Assembly (NCBI GenBank): GCA_903890485.1
Contig: CAITBM010000026.1
Span: 62,001 to 126,000, forward strand
Direction of reading: 5' to 3'
DNA from: an uncultured Opitutaceae bacterium
Lineage (GTDB): Bacteria; Verrucomicrobiota; Verrucomicrobiia; Opitutales; Opitutaceae
DNA: 64,000 bases
Part shown: positions 1 through 8,780 of the stretch, piece by piece
How the letters are laid out: the number at the start of each line of letters is the position of its first letter
How positions within the stretch are numbered: the stretch's first letter is position 1
Notes under the pieces: model-generated
What the model was told of the DNA's origin: nothing
Databases searched by the model: none
The model's input: only the letters and a program-made list of their open reading frames with translations
Translations under genes and position numbers: made by a program

Positions 1-1
1 C

Positions 2-391
2 GGGGCCCAGGTGGAGATCGTGGACTACAAGACCGGTGGCGACGCCCGGCTCTCGGCCAGGCGCATGGGCTCGAGCGGGGCGTCCCTCCAGCTCGGGGTC
101 TACCTCCAGGCGGCGGCCTCGGTGGGCGCCAGCGGCGGGGTGTGGATGCTCAAGCCCGACCAGCGGCCGTCCCGGATCGGGCAGGATGAGATCGGGCGCG
201 CGACCGCGCAGCTCAGGGTCGTGGGCCAGCACCTGGTCACGGGAATCTGCGGTGCGCGCACGGCGGACCGCGACGAGTACACGCACATCTTCGAGTGGCC
301 GCTCGCCTCAAGCCCGGTGCCCCAGGCGGTCCTTGAGGCCAAGTTCCGGGCGACCTTCGGGGAAATCCAGGTGGAGGGCACCGATGAGTAG
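2..391 (+). CDS. PD-(D/E)XK nuclease family protein, AddB-like (C-terminal part)
   Basis: The gene enters from the left edge, so only the last 129 residues are present. A VDYKTG motif near the start is the D-x-K core of the PD-(D/E)XK (RecB-type) nuclease fold found at the end of AddB-like subunits of double-strand-break repair nucleases. No cysteine cluster follows, so the C-terminal Fe-S staple of classical AddB seems absent. The stop overlaps the start of the next gene, a UvrD/RecB helicase, by 8 bases, which fits an AddB-AddA-like pair made from one transcript. Assignment rests on the motif plus the neighbour; the helicase-like half lies outside the window. Confidence 0.7.
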   Translation, partial: GAQVEIVDYKTGGDARLSARRMGSSGASLQLGVYLQAAASVGASGGVWMLKPDQRPSRIGQDEIGRATAQLRVVGQHLVTGICGARTADRDEYTHIFEWPLASSPVPQAVLEAKFRATFGEIQVEGTDE

Positions 392-3300
392 CGAGCCGTC
401 CGACCAGGCAGCGCGCGACCGGTTCACCTCCGACTGGGGCGTGAACCTGGCCGTGGTCGCAAACGCGGGCTCGGGGAAGACCACGGCCATATCGGACCGG
501 CTCGCGGCCATGGCGCTCTCGCCCACCGGCTCGGAGATGCTCGCCCGCACGGCAGTGGTGACCTACACGAAGAAGGCGGCCGCGCAGATCGGGCAGCGGG
601 CGCGCACGGCGCTCCTGAGGCGGATGTCGGGGGCGGGGAGGGCCGACGTCGAGGCGCTCTCCCGCCTGGACCGGGTGTTCTTCGGGACGATCCACAGCTT
701 CTGCCTCCTCCTGGCGCGCCGACACGGGAGCGCCATCGGTATCCATCTTAACCCTACGCTCGTGGATTCAGGCGAGGAATCCCACTGGCAGGAGTTCCTG
801 GAGCAGGACCCCATGCTCTTCACCTCGCTCTCCGAGTCCCAGGTGGACGCCTTCCTCCGGCACGCCGCCCTGGACGACATCTTCGAGCTGGCCAGGGAGC
901 TGGACCGGAAGACGGCGAGGCTCCTTTGCGCCGTCCCTCCGGCCCCGGCCCCCCCGGGGCCCGACGCCCGCGTCCTGGCCGAGATCCTGGCGGCCACGCC
1001 GGCCCGCAAGGGGCCCGGGGCGGCGGCCCTGGCCCGCAACCAGCTGGCGGCGAAGGCCTGGGCCGAGCGCTTTCAAAACGAAAAGGGTCCCCTTGCGATC
1101 CTTAGGCCCGAGGGCACCGCCTCGGGGATAAAGGACCTCTACCGCCGGCTTTTCTCGCCGCTCAAGAACTGGCTTGCCCATGCGGGCGGAGTCCTGGCCG
1201 CCGAGCTCTCGGTTCGGTACCGGGCGTGGCGCCTGGACCGCGGCATCCAGACCTATGCCGACCAGGTCGAGACTGCGCTCTCGATCCTGGAGGACCCCGT
1301 CATGCTTGAGCGCATCCGCTCTGAAGGGTGGCGGGTCATCCTTGACGAGGCGCAGGACACCGACCCCAAGCAGTTCGCGGTGCTTGTCGAAATCACGCGC
1401 CCCCCGGGCGAGCGCCGTGGATCCTGGCCCGGGGCGGGCGGGCAGGGGCCCCGGCCGGGGCATTTCTGCATGGTGGGGGACGCCCAGCAGGGCATCTACT
1501 CGGCCCGGGCCGACATCCGCAACTTCCAGGCCCACGTTTCGGCGTTCGAGTCCGGGGCGTCGTCGCAGAAGCTCGCCTTCGCGGTCACCTTCCGCTCGCC
1601 CAAGAGCGTGGTTCGACTGCTCAACGCGACGCTTCCGGCGGCATTCGGCCAGGGCCGGCCCCACAACCAGGGGCTGCCGCCCGAGGACGGGGCCCCGGCC
1701 CCGAACCTGCAGGTGGAGTATGAGGCCCTGGTTGCGGGGCCCGGCAACTCGGAGGGCGGAACCCTCCTTGTGCCGCTGCCGCCGTTTTCGGCGCCCGGCA
1801 GGAAAGGCGCCTCCGACCAGAAGCTCGAGCACGAGGCCCGCCACCTGGCCCGGTTGTTGGCCCGTAGGGGACCGGAAGCTTTGGGTGCCCGTTCCTGGGG
1901 GGAGGTGTGCATCCTGGCGCCCCGGACCGCGTGGCTCACGATCATCCGGGACCAGCTCGAGCGCGAGGGCCTTAAGACGGCCCTGCAGGTCCGGCGCAAC
2001 CGAAATGGCGACAACCCGGCCTATGCCTGGATTTGCGGCCTCCTGGCCGTGGTTTGCGACCCCTTGAACTCATTCGAATGGGTCGGCGTCCTGCGCGAGG
2101 TCTTCGCGGTGAGCGACCCGGAAATCGCAGCGGCGCTGGGGCCGGGTCGGGAGCTGGCCTGGGAGGAGCCGACCAGCCATTCCGAGCCGATCGCGGGGAT
2201 CCTTGCGACGCTCCTTCCCTTCATCGACCGCGCGGACCTGGAAGGGGAATCCCTGGAGCGGTTCGTGATCGAGCTTGTCGAGGCCTCGGGCCTGAGGGCA
2301 AAGGCGCGCTGGGTGGACCCCGAGGGCGGCCTGGAGGACGAGATTTCGCGGCTCGAGGCCCGTGCCGCCGAGCTGGGGCTTGAAGGAGCCGGGCCGCGGG
2401 CGTTCCTGCGGGACCTCCTGGCGGGTGTCGATGACTTCCGCGCCTACGGTCGGCCCGCAGGGGATGCCCTGGCGCTCATGACCTCGCACTCGGCCAAGGG
2501 CCTGGAATGGCCGGTCGTGATTCCTATGGGCCTGTGGCGGGAGGTAGGGGCAAGGGGACCCTCGGGCTTGCGCCTGGTCGCGGACCGCGACGGGACCTCC
2601 CGCGTGGTCTTCGACAACGAGGGCGTGAGCCCGGACACCCGGGAGTCGCTTGAGCGCGAGCGGCTCCGGGAACTCGTCAGGCTGCTCTACGTGACCCTCA
2701 CCCGGTCGCTCCGTACCTTGGTTGTCCCCTGGTCGGCCGAACCGCCCGAGGAGGGCAGCCTGGGCGCCCTCTGGGGCCCCGACCTGTCGGCTATGGCGCC
2801 CTTTCCAGATGCGGCGCCGGGCGAGCCCAAGCCCGGGCCCGGTGACGACGGTCAAGTCGACGGCGTCCCCGCCCCGTCATCTCCAGGGGGGAGGCCCGCG
2901 GCTCCGTTTCCCGCACGGGTGCTTCCTCACCAGCTGGCCGTGCACCCCGATGCCCCGCGGTCCGCCCTTCACGAGGCGTCGGTTGATGACCCTCTGCCGG
3001 TCAAGCACGGCTTTGACCCCCTCGAATACGGCGTGTGGTGGCACCAGACCCTTGAATTCGTCCCCTGGACGGGGGACTCGGCAGCTGTGGCGGCGCACGG
3101 CGAGGCCGCCCTGGGGATCGCCTCCGAAAAGGGGTTTGGCGATCGGGCGGCCGAGGAATGGAAACGCCTGCTCGGGAGCGAGGCCTGGCGCCTGATGAGG
3201 GAGCCCCGCTGGAGCCGGCTGGCCGAGGTCGGCATCTTCTCGCCGCTTGAGCCCGCCAGCTGGATCGACGGGGTCATCGACCTGGTGATGCACGACCCGG

Positions 3301-3515
3301 CGTCGGGCGAGGTGTGGATCGTCGACTGGAAAACCAACCGGGCTCTGGCAGGGGAGGGGCCCGGGGCGACCCTAACCCGGCTCGCAGCCGAGTACGACCG
3401 CCAGCTGGGCGCCTACGGCTCCTGCGCGGCCCGCTTCTTCCCGGGAGCGCGGGTGCGGCTCTGGGTCTATTCGACCGCGCTCGGCCAGTGGGCCGAACTC
3501 CGGGCGGGGGGCTAG
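384..3515 (+). CDS. UvrD/RecB-type helicase-nuclease, AddA-like
   Basis: This 1043-residue protein is an ATP-dependent helicase with a C-terminal nuclease, expected to process DNA ends for recombination with the upstream AddB-like subunit. Superfamily 1 motifs appear in order: Walker A NAGSGKT (27-33), TIHSF (motif Ib), DEAQDTD (motif II, about 320), GDAQQGIYSARAD (III), TFRSP (IV), TSHSAKGLEW (V) and LLYVTLTR (VI). A PD-(D/E)XK nuclease core, IDGVIDL then VDWKTN, lies near residue 980. The ATG at 384 is chosen because it directly precedes the Walker A region and overlaps the upstream stop; the frame stays open to 36, but that extension is low-complexity Arg/Ser-rich sequence read from inside the upstream gene. 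Confidence 0.88.
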   Translation: MSSEPSDQAARDRFTSDWGVNLAVVANAGSGKTTAISDRLAAMALSPTGSEMLARTAVVTYTKKAAAQIGQRARTALLRRMSGAGRADVEALSRLDRVFFGTIHSFCLLLARRHGSAIGIHLNPTLVDSGEESHWQEFLEQDPMLFTSLSESQVDAFLRHAALDDIFELARELDRKTARLLCAVPPAPAPPGPDARVLAEILAATPARKGPGAAALARNQLAAKAWAERFQNEKGPLAILRPEGTASGIKDLYRRLFSPLKNWLAHAGGVLAAELSVRYRAWRLDRGIQTYADQVETALSILEDPVMLERIRSEGWRVILDEAQDTDPKQFAVLVEITRPPGERRGSWPGAGGQGPRPGHFCMVGDAQQGIYSARADIRNFQAHVSAFESGASSQKLAFAVTFRSPKSVVRLLNATLPAAFGQGRPHNQGLPPEDGAPAPNLQVEYEALVAGPGNSEGGTLLVPLPPFSAPGRKGASDQKLEHEARHLARLLARRGPEALGARSWGEVCILAPRTAWLTIIRDQLEREGLKTALQVRRNRNGDNPAYAWICGLLAVVCDPLNSFEWVGVLREVFAVSDPEIAAALGPGRELAWEEPTSHSEPIAGILATLLPFIDRADLEGESLERFVIELVEASGLRAKARWVDPEGGLEDEISRLEARAAELGLEGAGPRAFLRDLLAGVDDFRAYGRPAGDALALMTSHSAKGLEWPVVIPMGLWREVGARGPSGLRLVADRDGTSRVVFDNEGVSPDTRESLERERLRELVRLLYVTLTRSLRTLVVPWSAEPPEEGSLGALWGPDLSAMAPFPDAAPGEPKPGPGDDGQVDGVPAPSSPGGRPAAPFPARVLPHQLAVHPDAPRSALHEASVDDPLPVKHGFDPLEYGVWWHQTLEFVPWTGDSAAVAAHGEAALGIASEKGFGDRAAEEWKRLLGSEAWRLMREPRWSRLAEVGIFSPLEPASWIDGVIDLVMHDPASGEVWIVDWKTNRALAGEGPGATLTRLAAEYDRQLGAYGSCAARFFPGARVRLWVYSTALGQWAELRAGG

Positions 3516-3596
3516 TCTGCGCGCCCGGGGGGCACCCGGGAAGTTTGCACTCGACAGGCCCTCAGCGGAATCGCACGTTCATCGGACTAATTCACC

Positions 3597-3698
3597 ATGG
3601 GAAATCTCAAGAAGAAGCGCCGCCTCAAGATGAACAAGCACAAGCGCAGGAAGCGCTTGAAGTCGAATCGCCACAAAAAGCGTACGTGGCAGAAATAG
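3597..3698 (+). CDS. Tiny basic AURKAIP1/COX24-domain protein (mS38-like)
   Basis: A 33-residue protein, almost half Lys and Arg, begins [11 protein letters not shown], contains [11 protein letters not shown] and ends RTWQK. This is the pattern of the AURKAIP1/COX24 domain, the bacterial counterpart of the mitochondrial small-subunit ribosomal protein mS38, so a ribosome-associated role is likely. The gene stands alone about 80 bases after the helicase and is followed within 4 bases by a strong hairpin terminator, as expected for a discrete, well-expressed small gene. Family assignment is from remembered sequence pattern; the ribosomal location is inference from the family. Confidence 0.8.
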   Translation: MGNLKKKRRLKMNKHKRRKRLKSNRHKKRTWQK

Positions 3699-3701
3699 GC
3701 C

Positions 3702-3728
3702 AAACCCGCCGTCTCCCGCGGCGGGTTT
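3702..3728 (+). terminator. Rho-independent terminator after the mS38-like gene
   Basis: A perfect 9-bp inverted repeat, AAACCCGCC and GGCGGGTTT with a 9-base loop, begins 4 bases after the stop codon and is followed by the pyrimidine-rich CTTCTTTC. Confidence 0.75.
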
Positions 3729-3894
3729 CTTCTTTCAATAAAGGGTAAATGGCTAAGGGCGCGGGGTTAATGCCTGATTTCGTCTTGTAAAGTGGGGTAT
3801 TCTACCCTGTTATAGGCTCAGACTCTGCGCAAACCGATCTCAATACCGGGCCCCAAGCCGCGGTTGCGAGATAACCTATCTACACTACCCAATT

Positions 3895-4252
3895 TTGTTC
3901 TCGAAAAAGACGAAGGGATACTTCGTCGAGATAAACGAGAATTCGGTCCTATTGGCCCGAACGACCTCGGAGTCTACCCCATTGGAGGTGGAGGACATGC
4001 GGGAGTGCGCCCTGGGGGACGAGGCGGCGATCGCGGAAGCCGTGAAGCAGCTGCAGCCCAGGAAGCCGCCGAGCGGCTACATGCACGCGGTGGTCGGGGT
4101 CTACCCGGCCAAGCGCCTTGTGCGCAAACACACCTTGGAGCTTAAGAAGTTGAAGGAGCCGACCTACATGGCCGACCTCTTCACCCAGCAGTTAAGGATT
4201 GAGCCCGAGAAGTTCATGCTCGCCCTGATCAACGCGACGGACGGGGCCGATT
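3895..4252 (+). pseudogene. N-terminal fragment of a cytoplasmic protein, broken near 4250
   Basis: From a TTG at 3895 the frame encodes about 119 plausible residues (start MFSKKTKGYFVEI, end INATDGADY). It looks like the head of a longer soluble protein, possibly actin-like/PilM-like, but I cannot name it. After residue 119 the frame runs 24 more codons of Gln/Cys/Arg-rich sequence to a stop at 4326. That tail is simply the out-of-frame reading of the Ig-like protein that starts at the same point in frame 2. The gene is therefore truncated at its 3' end by a junction with unrelated sequence. No Shine-Dalgarno motif is obvious before the start. Confidence 0.6.
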
Positions 4253-7200
4253 ACCAGCGTCAACACCCCTGCCTTTGGCGCCAATGCCAATGCCGGTGCC
4301 TTTGGTCCGACCCACGCAACCAATAGCGGCCAAGCCCTCAACGGGGGCAGTGAGCCCGTTGGGACGCAGCTCCTGTTGTGGGCACTGGCCACGGGCACGG
4401 CGCCCGTCAGCGGGTTCACCTACTCCTTCTACGTGAACGGGGTCTTCATCGGAAACGCCCTGCAGCCCACGCCCGCGGACTACCGGGTCAATCTCGGGAT
4501 CGCCTGGACCCCCCCGCAGCCCGGTGTCTATTTCCTCTCCTGCACCGCCACCGACGGATTGGGACACTCGGCCACCTCGATCCCTGTTCAGTTCACGGCG
4601 ACCGGCATCTCGATCGTCAGCCCGCTGCCGAGCACGAACCTCCCCATTGGGTCCTCCGTGGTGATCCAGGCGGCCACCGCCGTCAACTTCGGGGCCATCT
4701 CCAAGGTGGAGTTCTACGATGAGTCAGGGCTCCTGGGATCGAGCCGGACCTTCCCGTACTCGATCATCTACACCCCGGCTGCGACGAACCCGGTCACGGG
4801 CCTCAATGTCCATTTCATCCACGCCAAGTCCTACAAGGCGGACGGGACGGTGGCCTTCCTGACACCCAACCAGGGGCTCCTGATGGTCAATCCCGTGAAC
4901 CCGCTGCCCTCGTGCAGCGTGAGCACCCCCCAGGGCACCCCTGCGACGCCTTCCACGATCGCGATACCTGATTACGTCGCCAGCCCGAGCGCGTTTATCC
5001 CGGTCATCATCGACGCGAGCAGCCCCCAGGGCAACATCCAGCAGGTCCAGCTCTACATCAACGGTGTCCTCTACGGGACGAACGCCAATTACCCTTACTC
5101 GTTCAAGTGGACGCCGACCGTGACGGGCCTCTACGACCTCACGGCGCTGGCCTACGACGACAAGAACAACGTGATCGCGTCAACGACCAGCACGACGGCG
5201 ACCGTCACGCCCTCGCCGACCGTCGTGATCGTGGGCTCGCTCCCCTCGGTCGCCATCACCTCGCCCGCCAACGGCGCCACCATCTCCGGCGCGGGAACGG
5301 GCACGGCCACCGTCACGGTGAGCGCGACCGACACCAACACGGACAGCCTGGGCAACCCGATCGCGATCAAGGTCGTCCAGGTTTCCCAGGACGGTGCCGT
5401 CGTGGGCTCGGCAACGACCCCGATCACTCCAGGTGGCAACCTCTACGCGATCACGTTCCAGCCCAAGCAGAACCTCGACCCGGTGAGCGGCAAGCCGATC
5501 GCCAGCGTGTTCACCGCCTTCGCGACCGACACACTCGGCTTCACCGGGACCTCGGCCAACCTCTCGGTGACCGTCGACACGGGCGGCTCGTCCTCGAGCG
5601 TGACCGTGGGCACGCCCCCGACGATCTCGCTGCTGGCCCCGACCGACAACTCCACCGTGGTTGTTAAGACGAACGTGACCCTCTCGGCCACCGCCGCGGC
5701 CACCAACACCCCCGGGAACGTCTCCAAGGTCGTGTTCAACGTCGACAACACCGCCGTCGCCACGGTGACGTCCTACCCCTACAACGCCACGTGGCAGCCG
5801 CTCAACACCGGCACCTACCAGATCTCCGCGCAGGTGACCGACAACAACGGCAACACCGCCAACAGCTCGAAGGTCCTGGTCTACGTGAAGGACCAGCCGC
5901 CTCCGGTGGTGAGCATCACCTCTCCCCTGACGGGCAACTCGGCGACCGTTTCCTCGGGAGTGACCATCAACGCGAGCGCAACCTCGCCGGCGGGCACCAT
6001 TGCGAGCGTGCAGTTCTTCGAGAACAACATCTCGATCGGCACGTCCTCGGCCCCGCCGTACACGGCCACCTTCACCCCCCTCTCGGAAGGCCTCTACACC
6101 CTGACGGCGATCGCTACGGACAGCGCTGGCGAGGTCACGACCTCGGCACCCGTCATCGTCGAGGCCCTCCCGTCCACGAGCGGCCTGGGCACGACGACCT
6201 ACTTCGGCCAGTACCAGGGAGTCGGTACCTCCACCGGGAGGTTCGCTTACATCGTGATCGATGGGACCTATGGCACGTTCATCGGGCACTCGTCCTCGGG
6301 CGTCGCCTTCAATTCGGGGCTCTCGGTGAGCTCTGCGGGCAACTTCTCGACCAACGCGCTGAACGGCTCGGCCTCGGTTACCGGGGTCAGCGGGACGCTC
6401 AACCCGAACCAGCTCTTCATCGGTGCGGCGACCCAGGCGGGCAGCATCACGGTGGCGACCGGTTACTATTCCGGCACCGTCTCGGGCCAGTCTTCGACCC
6501 AGGTGACGGGAATCGTGGGCGCTGACGGCGAGGTCATGATCTATCTGGCCAGCGGCGGCACCAAGGACGTCGCCGACGGCTCCATCGACTCGGACGGCAA
6601 CTTCACCATCACGACGGCGCTCGGCAACACCTTCACCGGCAAGCTCGATTCCAAGCATGGTCTCCTCTCCGGTGCCATTTCCGGATCGATCAATGGCCCG
6701 GTCCTGGCGGCGAAGGTCTCCGGAGGCCTCTTCAGCGACGGGGCCCTGAGCAACATCTCGACCCGCGGCCCGGTGGCCAGCGGCGCCAACGCGATGATCA
6801 CGGGGTTTGTCGTGGGCGGCTCGGCCTCCAAGCAGCTCCTCATCCGCGCGGCGGGCCCGGCCCTGACCGCGTTCGGCCTGGCGGGCGCCGTTTCGGCGAC
6901 CCAGCTCCAGGTCTACGACTCCAAGTCCACCCTGGTCGCATCGAACACGGGCTGGGACTCTGACCCGGTGAACGCCACTGCGGTCAGCAACGCCCAGACC
7001 CAGACCGGAGCCTTCGCCTTCAAGGCCGGCGCCAAGGACTCCGCCCTCGTGGGGACCTTTGCCCCGGGCTCCTATACCGCCCAGGTGACCGGGGTTAGCG
7101 GGGCCACGGGCATCGCGCTTGACGAGGTCTACGACTTGGACGGCTACTCGCCGTTCTCCTCTAAGAAGCTGATCAACCTCTCGACCCGCGGCAACGTGAG

Positions 7201-7567
7201 CAGCGGGGCCAGCGTCATGATCGGCGGCATCGTGGTGAACGGCACGGCACCGAAGAAGCTCCTGATCCGCGCAGCGGGCCCGTCGCTCACGGCCCTCGGC
7301 GTCTCGGGAGCCCTGGCCAATCCGCACCTTCAACTCTTCGACAGCAACCAGAACCTGGTTCGCGACAACTACGCCTGGGAGGTCGGCAACGACGCCACGC
7401 TGGTTACGGCTGCCGCCAAGAAGTCGGGTGCGTTCTCCTTCGCCTCGGGAAGCGCGGACTCGGCGATCCTGATCGTGCTGCCGCCCGGTACCTACACGGC
7501 GGAGGTCTCCGGGGCCACGTCGTCCTCGACCGGCATCGCGCTGATCGAGGTCTACGAGGTTCCCTGA
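4253..7567 (+). CDS. Exported Ig-like repeat protein, 5' truncated
   Basis: About 1100 residues of extracellular-type protein remain. Several Ig-like/cadherin-like repeats follow each other, marked by ITSP or SVAITSP starts and Y(S/T/N)(F/A)(K/T)W(T/Q)P...GTY(Q/L/D) cores. Next come a Ser/Thr/Gly-rich beta domain and two tandem copies of a C-terminal module (from about 6746 and 7169) with STRG, GFVVGG/GIVVNG, LLIRAAGP and EVYD/EVYE landmarks, typical of Opitutaceae-type surface proteins. There is no ATG and no signal peptide: the frame is closed by TGA at 4226, and the first usable codon is a TTG at 4376, inside the first repeat. The 5' end was evidently lost at the junction near 4250, so expression and export as it stands are doubtful. 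Confidence 0.7.
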   Translation, partial: TSVNTPAFGANANAGAFGPTHATNSGQALNGGSEPVGTQLLLWALATGTAPVSGFTYSFYVNGVFIGNALQPTPADYRVNLGIAWTPPQPGVYFLSCTATDGLGHSATSIPVQFTATGISIVSPLPSTNLPIGSSVVIQAATAVNFGAISKVEFYDESGLLGSSRTFPYSIIYTPAATNPVTGLNVHFIHAKSYKADGTVAFLTPNQGLLMVNPVNPLPSCSVSTPQGTPATPSTIAIPDYVASPSAFIPVIIDASSPQGNIQQVQLYINGVLYGTNANYPYSFKWTPTVTGLYDLTALAYDDKNNVIASTTSTTATVTPSPTVVIVGSLPSVAITSPANGATISGAGTGTATVTVSATDTNTDSLGNPIAIKVVQVSQDGAVVGSATTPITPGGNLYAITFQPKQNLDPVSGKPIASVFTAFATDTLGFTGTSANLSVTVDTGGSSSSVTVGTPPTISLLAPTDNSTVVVKTNVTLSATAAATNTPGNVSKVVFNVDNTAVATVTSYPYNATWQPLNTGTYQISAQVTDNNGNTANSSKVLVYVKDQPPPVVSITSPLTGNSATVSSGVTINASATSPAGTIASVQFFENNISIGTSSAPPYTATFTPLSEGLYTLTAIATDSAGEVTTSAPVIVEALPSTSGLGTTTYFGQYQGVGTSTGRFAYIVIDGTYGTFIGHSSSGVAFNSGLSVSSAGNFSTNALNGSASVTGVSGTLNPNQLFIGAATQAGSITVATGYYSGTVSGQSSTQVTGIVGADGEVMIYLASGGTKDVADGSIDSDGNFTITTALGNTFTGKLDSKHGLLSGAISGSINGPVLAAKVSGGLFSDGALSNISTRGPVASGANAMITGFVVGGSASKQLLIRAAGPALTAFGLAGAVSATQLQVYDSKSTLVASNTGWDSDPVNATAVSNAQTQTGAFAFKAGAKDSALVGTFAPGSYTAQVTGVSGATGIALDEVYDLDGYSPFSSKKLINLSTRGNVSSGASVMIGGIVVNGTAPKKLLIRAAGPSLTALGVSGALANPHLQLFDSNQNLVRDNYAWEVGNDATLVTAAAKKSGAFSFASGSADSAILIVLPPGTYTAEVSGATSSSTGIALIEVYEVP

Positions 7568-7584
7568 TTCGGGGCGACAGGGCT

Positions 7585-7616
7585 GGGAAACCGCGACAAT
7601 TGGGTGGCGGTTTCCC
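7585..7616 (+). terminator. Hairpin terminator after the Ig-like protein
   Basis: A perfect 10-bp inverted repeat, GGGAAACCGC and GCGGTTTCCC with a 12-base loop, lies 17 bases after the stop. It contains the GTG at 7604, which argues against that codon as the start of the next gene. Only a weak T run follows, so termination strength is uncertain. Confidence 0.65.
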
Positions 7617-7642
7617 GATTTGGGCGTAGTGTCCGGGGGTCC

Positions 7643-8677
7643 ATGCCCAGGACCCCAAGCACCGCCACTCCCTCCCCAGTCAAGGCACACGCCTTTGCCG
7701 GCGTGTTCCGCGAGCTGGAGCCGCACATGGCCTCCCTCGACGGGTTCCTGCGCGATCAGCTCTCCTCGTTTGAGCCCGAGATCCGGGCCATGGTCGACTA
7801 CTGCATCGACACCTCGGGCAAGCGAATCCGGCCCGCGCTTGTTTTCCTGAGCGGCTGGCGTGAGCCGGGGACCCCGGCTGCGGAGCTTGTCCGTGCGGCC
7901 GCGGTGGTCGAGATGGTCCACCTGGCGACACTGGTCCACGACGACATCATGGACTCGGCCGACGTGCGGCGCAGCCGCTCGACCGCGACCCGGGAGTTCG
8001 GGCCGACGGCCGCGGTACTCCTGGGCGACGCGCTCTTCGCCCATGCGCTCCATTTGGCCACCGGGTTTCCGACGACTGAGGTGTGCGCGGCGGTGTCCGA
8101 GTCCACGAGGCGCGTGTGCGCCGGGGAGATCGTGCAGACCCTGCGGCGCAGGTCGACGGATGTGACCCCCGCGGACTACCACCGGATCATCGACCTGAAG
8201 ACGGCGGAGCTCTTCAGGGTGTCGTGCTTCCTCGGCTCGCGGCTTGCCGGGTACCCGGCGGGCTTTGTGGCCGCGGCGGACCGGTTCGGCAGGCACCTGG
8301 GAATAGCCTACCAGATCTACGATGACCTGGCGGATTTCTTCGGCAGGGAGGACAAGATCGGAAAGACGCTGGGGACGGACCTGGCGAGCGGGAAGCTGAC
8401 GCTCCCGTTGTTTGCCCTCCTGGACCGGCTCCCTGCCGCAGAGAAGGCGACGCTATCCGAGGAGATCGGGGGGACCCGAGCAGCCGAGCCGAAGCTCCGG
8501 CTGCGGCAGATGATGGAGTTCGGCGTTTTTGACACGGTGGAGATTGCCGTGAGGGAGGAGGTATCGGGCGCCCGCGCTGCGCTCGCGGAGTGGCCCAATG
8601 AGGCGCCGACCCGGCACCTGCTCCTCCTGTGCGAGGTGCTGCTCTCGCAAGTGGCGTCGCTGCGGCCGGTTGCCTAG
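7643..8677 (+). CDS. Polyprenyl diphosphate synthase (trans-isoprenyl, long chain)
   Basis: This 344-residue enzyme condenses isopentenyl diphosphate onto an allylic diphosphate to build the isoprenoid tail of a quinone. Both aspartate-rich Mg-binding motifs of trans-prenyltransferases are present: DDIMD with following RR(S) near residue 100, and DDLAD in YQIYDDLADFFG near 226, plus GKRIRP for substrate binding near 55. The length fits IspB/HepT-type octaprenyl or heptaprenyl synthases; chain length cannot be read from the sequence. Start ATG 7643 is preferred to GTG 7604, which is buried in a terminator hairpin. A quinone role fits the menaquinone or ubiquinone use implied by the complex I operon in this window. 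Confidence 0.88.
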   Translation: MPRTPSTATPSPVKAHAFAGVFRELEPHMASLDGFLRDQLSSFEPEIRAMVDYCIDTSGKRIRPALVFLSGWREPGTPAAELVRAAAVVEMVHLATLVHDDIMDSADVRRSRSTATREFGPTAAVLLGDALFAHALHLATGFPTTEVCAAVSESTRRVCAGEIVQTLRRRSTDVTPADYHRIIDLKTAELFRVSCFLGSRLAGYPAGFVAAADRFGRHLGIAYQIYDDLADFFGREDKIGKTLGTDLASGKLTLPLFALLDRLPAAEKATLSEEIGGTRAAEPKLRLRQMMEFGVFDTVEIAVREEVSGARAALAEWPNEAPTRHLLLLCEVLLSQVASLRPVA

Positions 8678-8780
8678 GGATCCGGGGTGACTGGGGTGAA
8701 GCCCTCGCGGTTTGGGGCGCCTCCTTGCGCGGATTCGATTTGCAAAGGTCCGGGCTCGGTCCTTGCTTGTTCTCAACCGT

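Noticed and set aside
36-383. Upstream extension of the helicase gene
   Set aside because: Low-complexity Arg/Ser translation lying inside the upstream nuclease gene; ATG 384 is the natural start.
7604-7642. GTG at 7604 as start of the prenyl synthase
   Set aside because: Lies within the hairpin terminator of the previous gene; ATG 7643 is better placed.
5180-8296. Very long antisense open frame (over 1000 codons) opposite the Ig-like protein and the prenyl synthase
   Set aside because: Arg/Gly/His-rich translation without domains; it spans two convincing plus-strand genes and reflects high GC in the third codon position.
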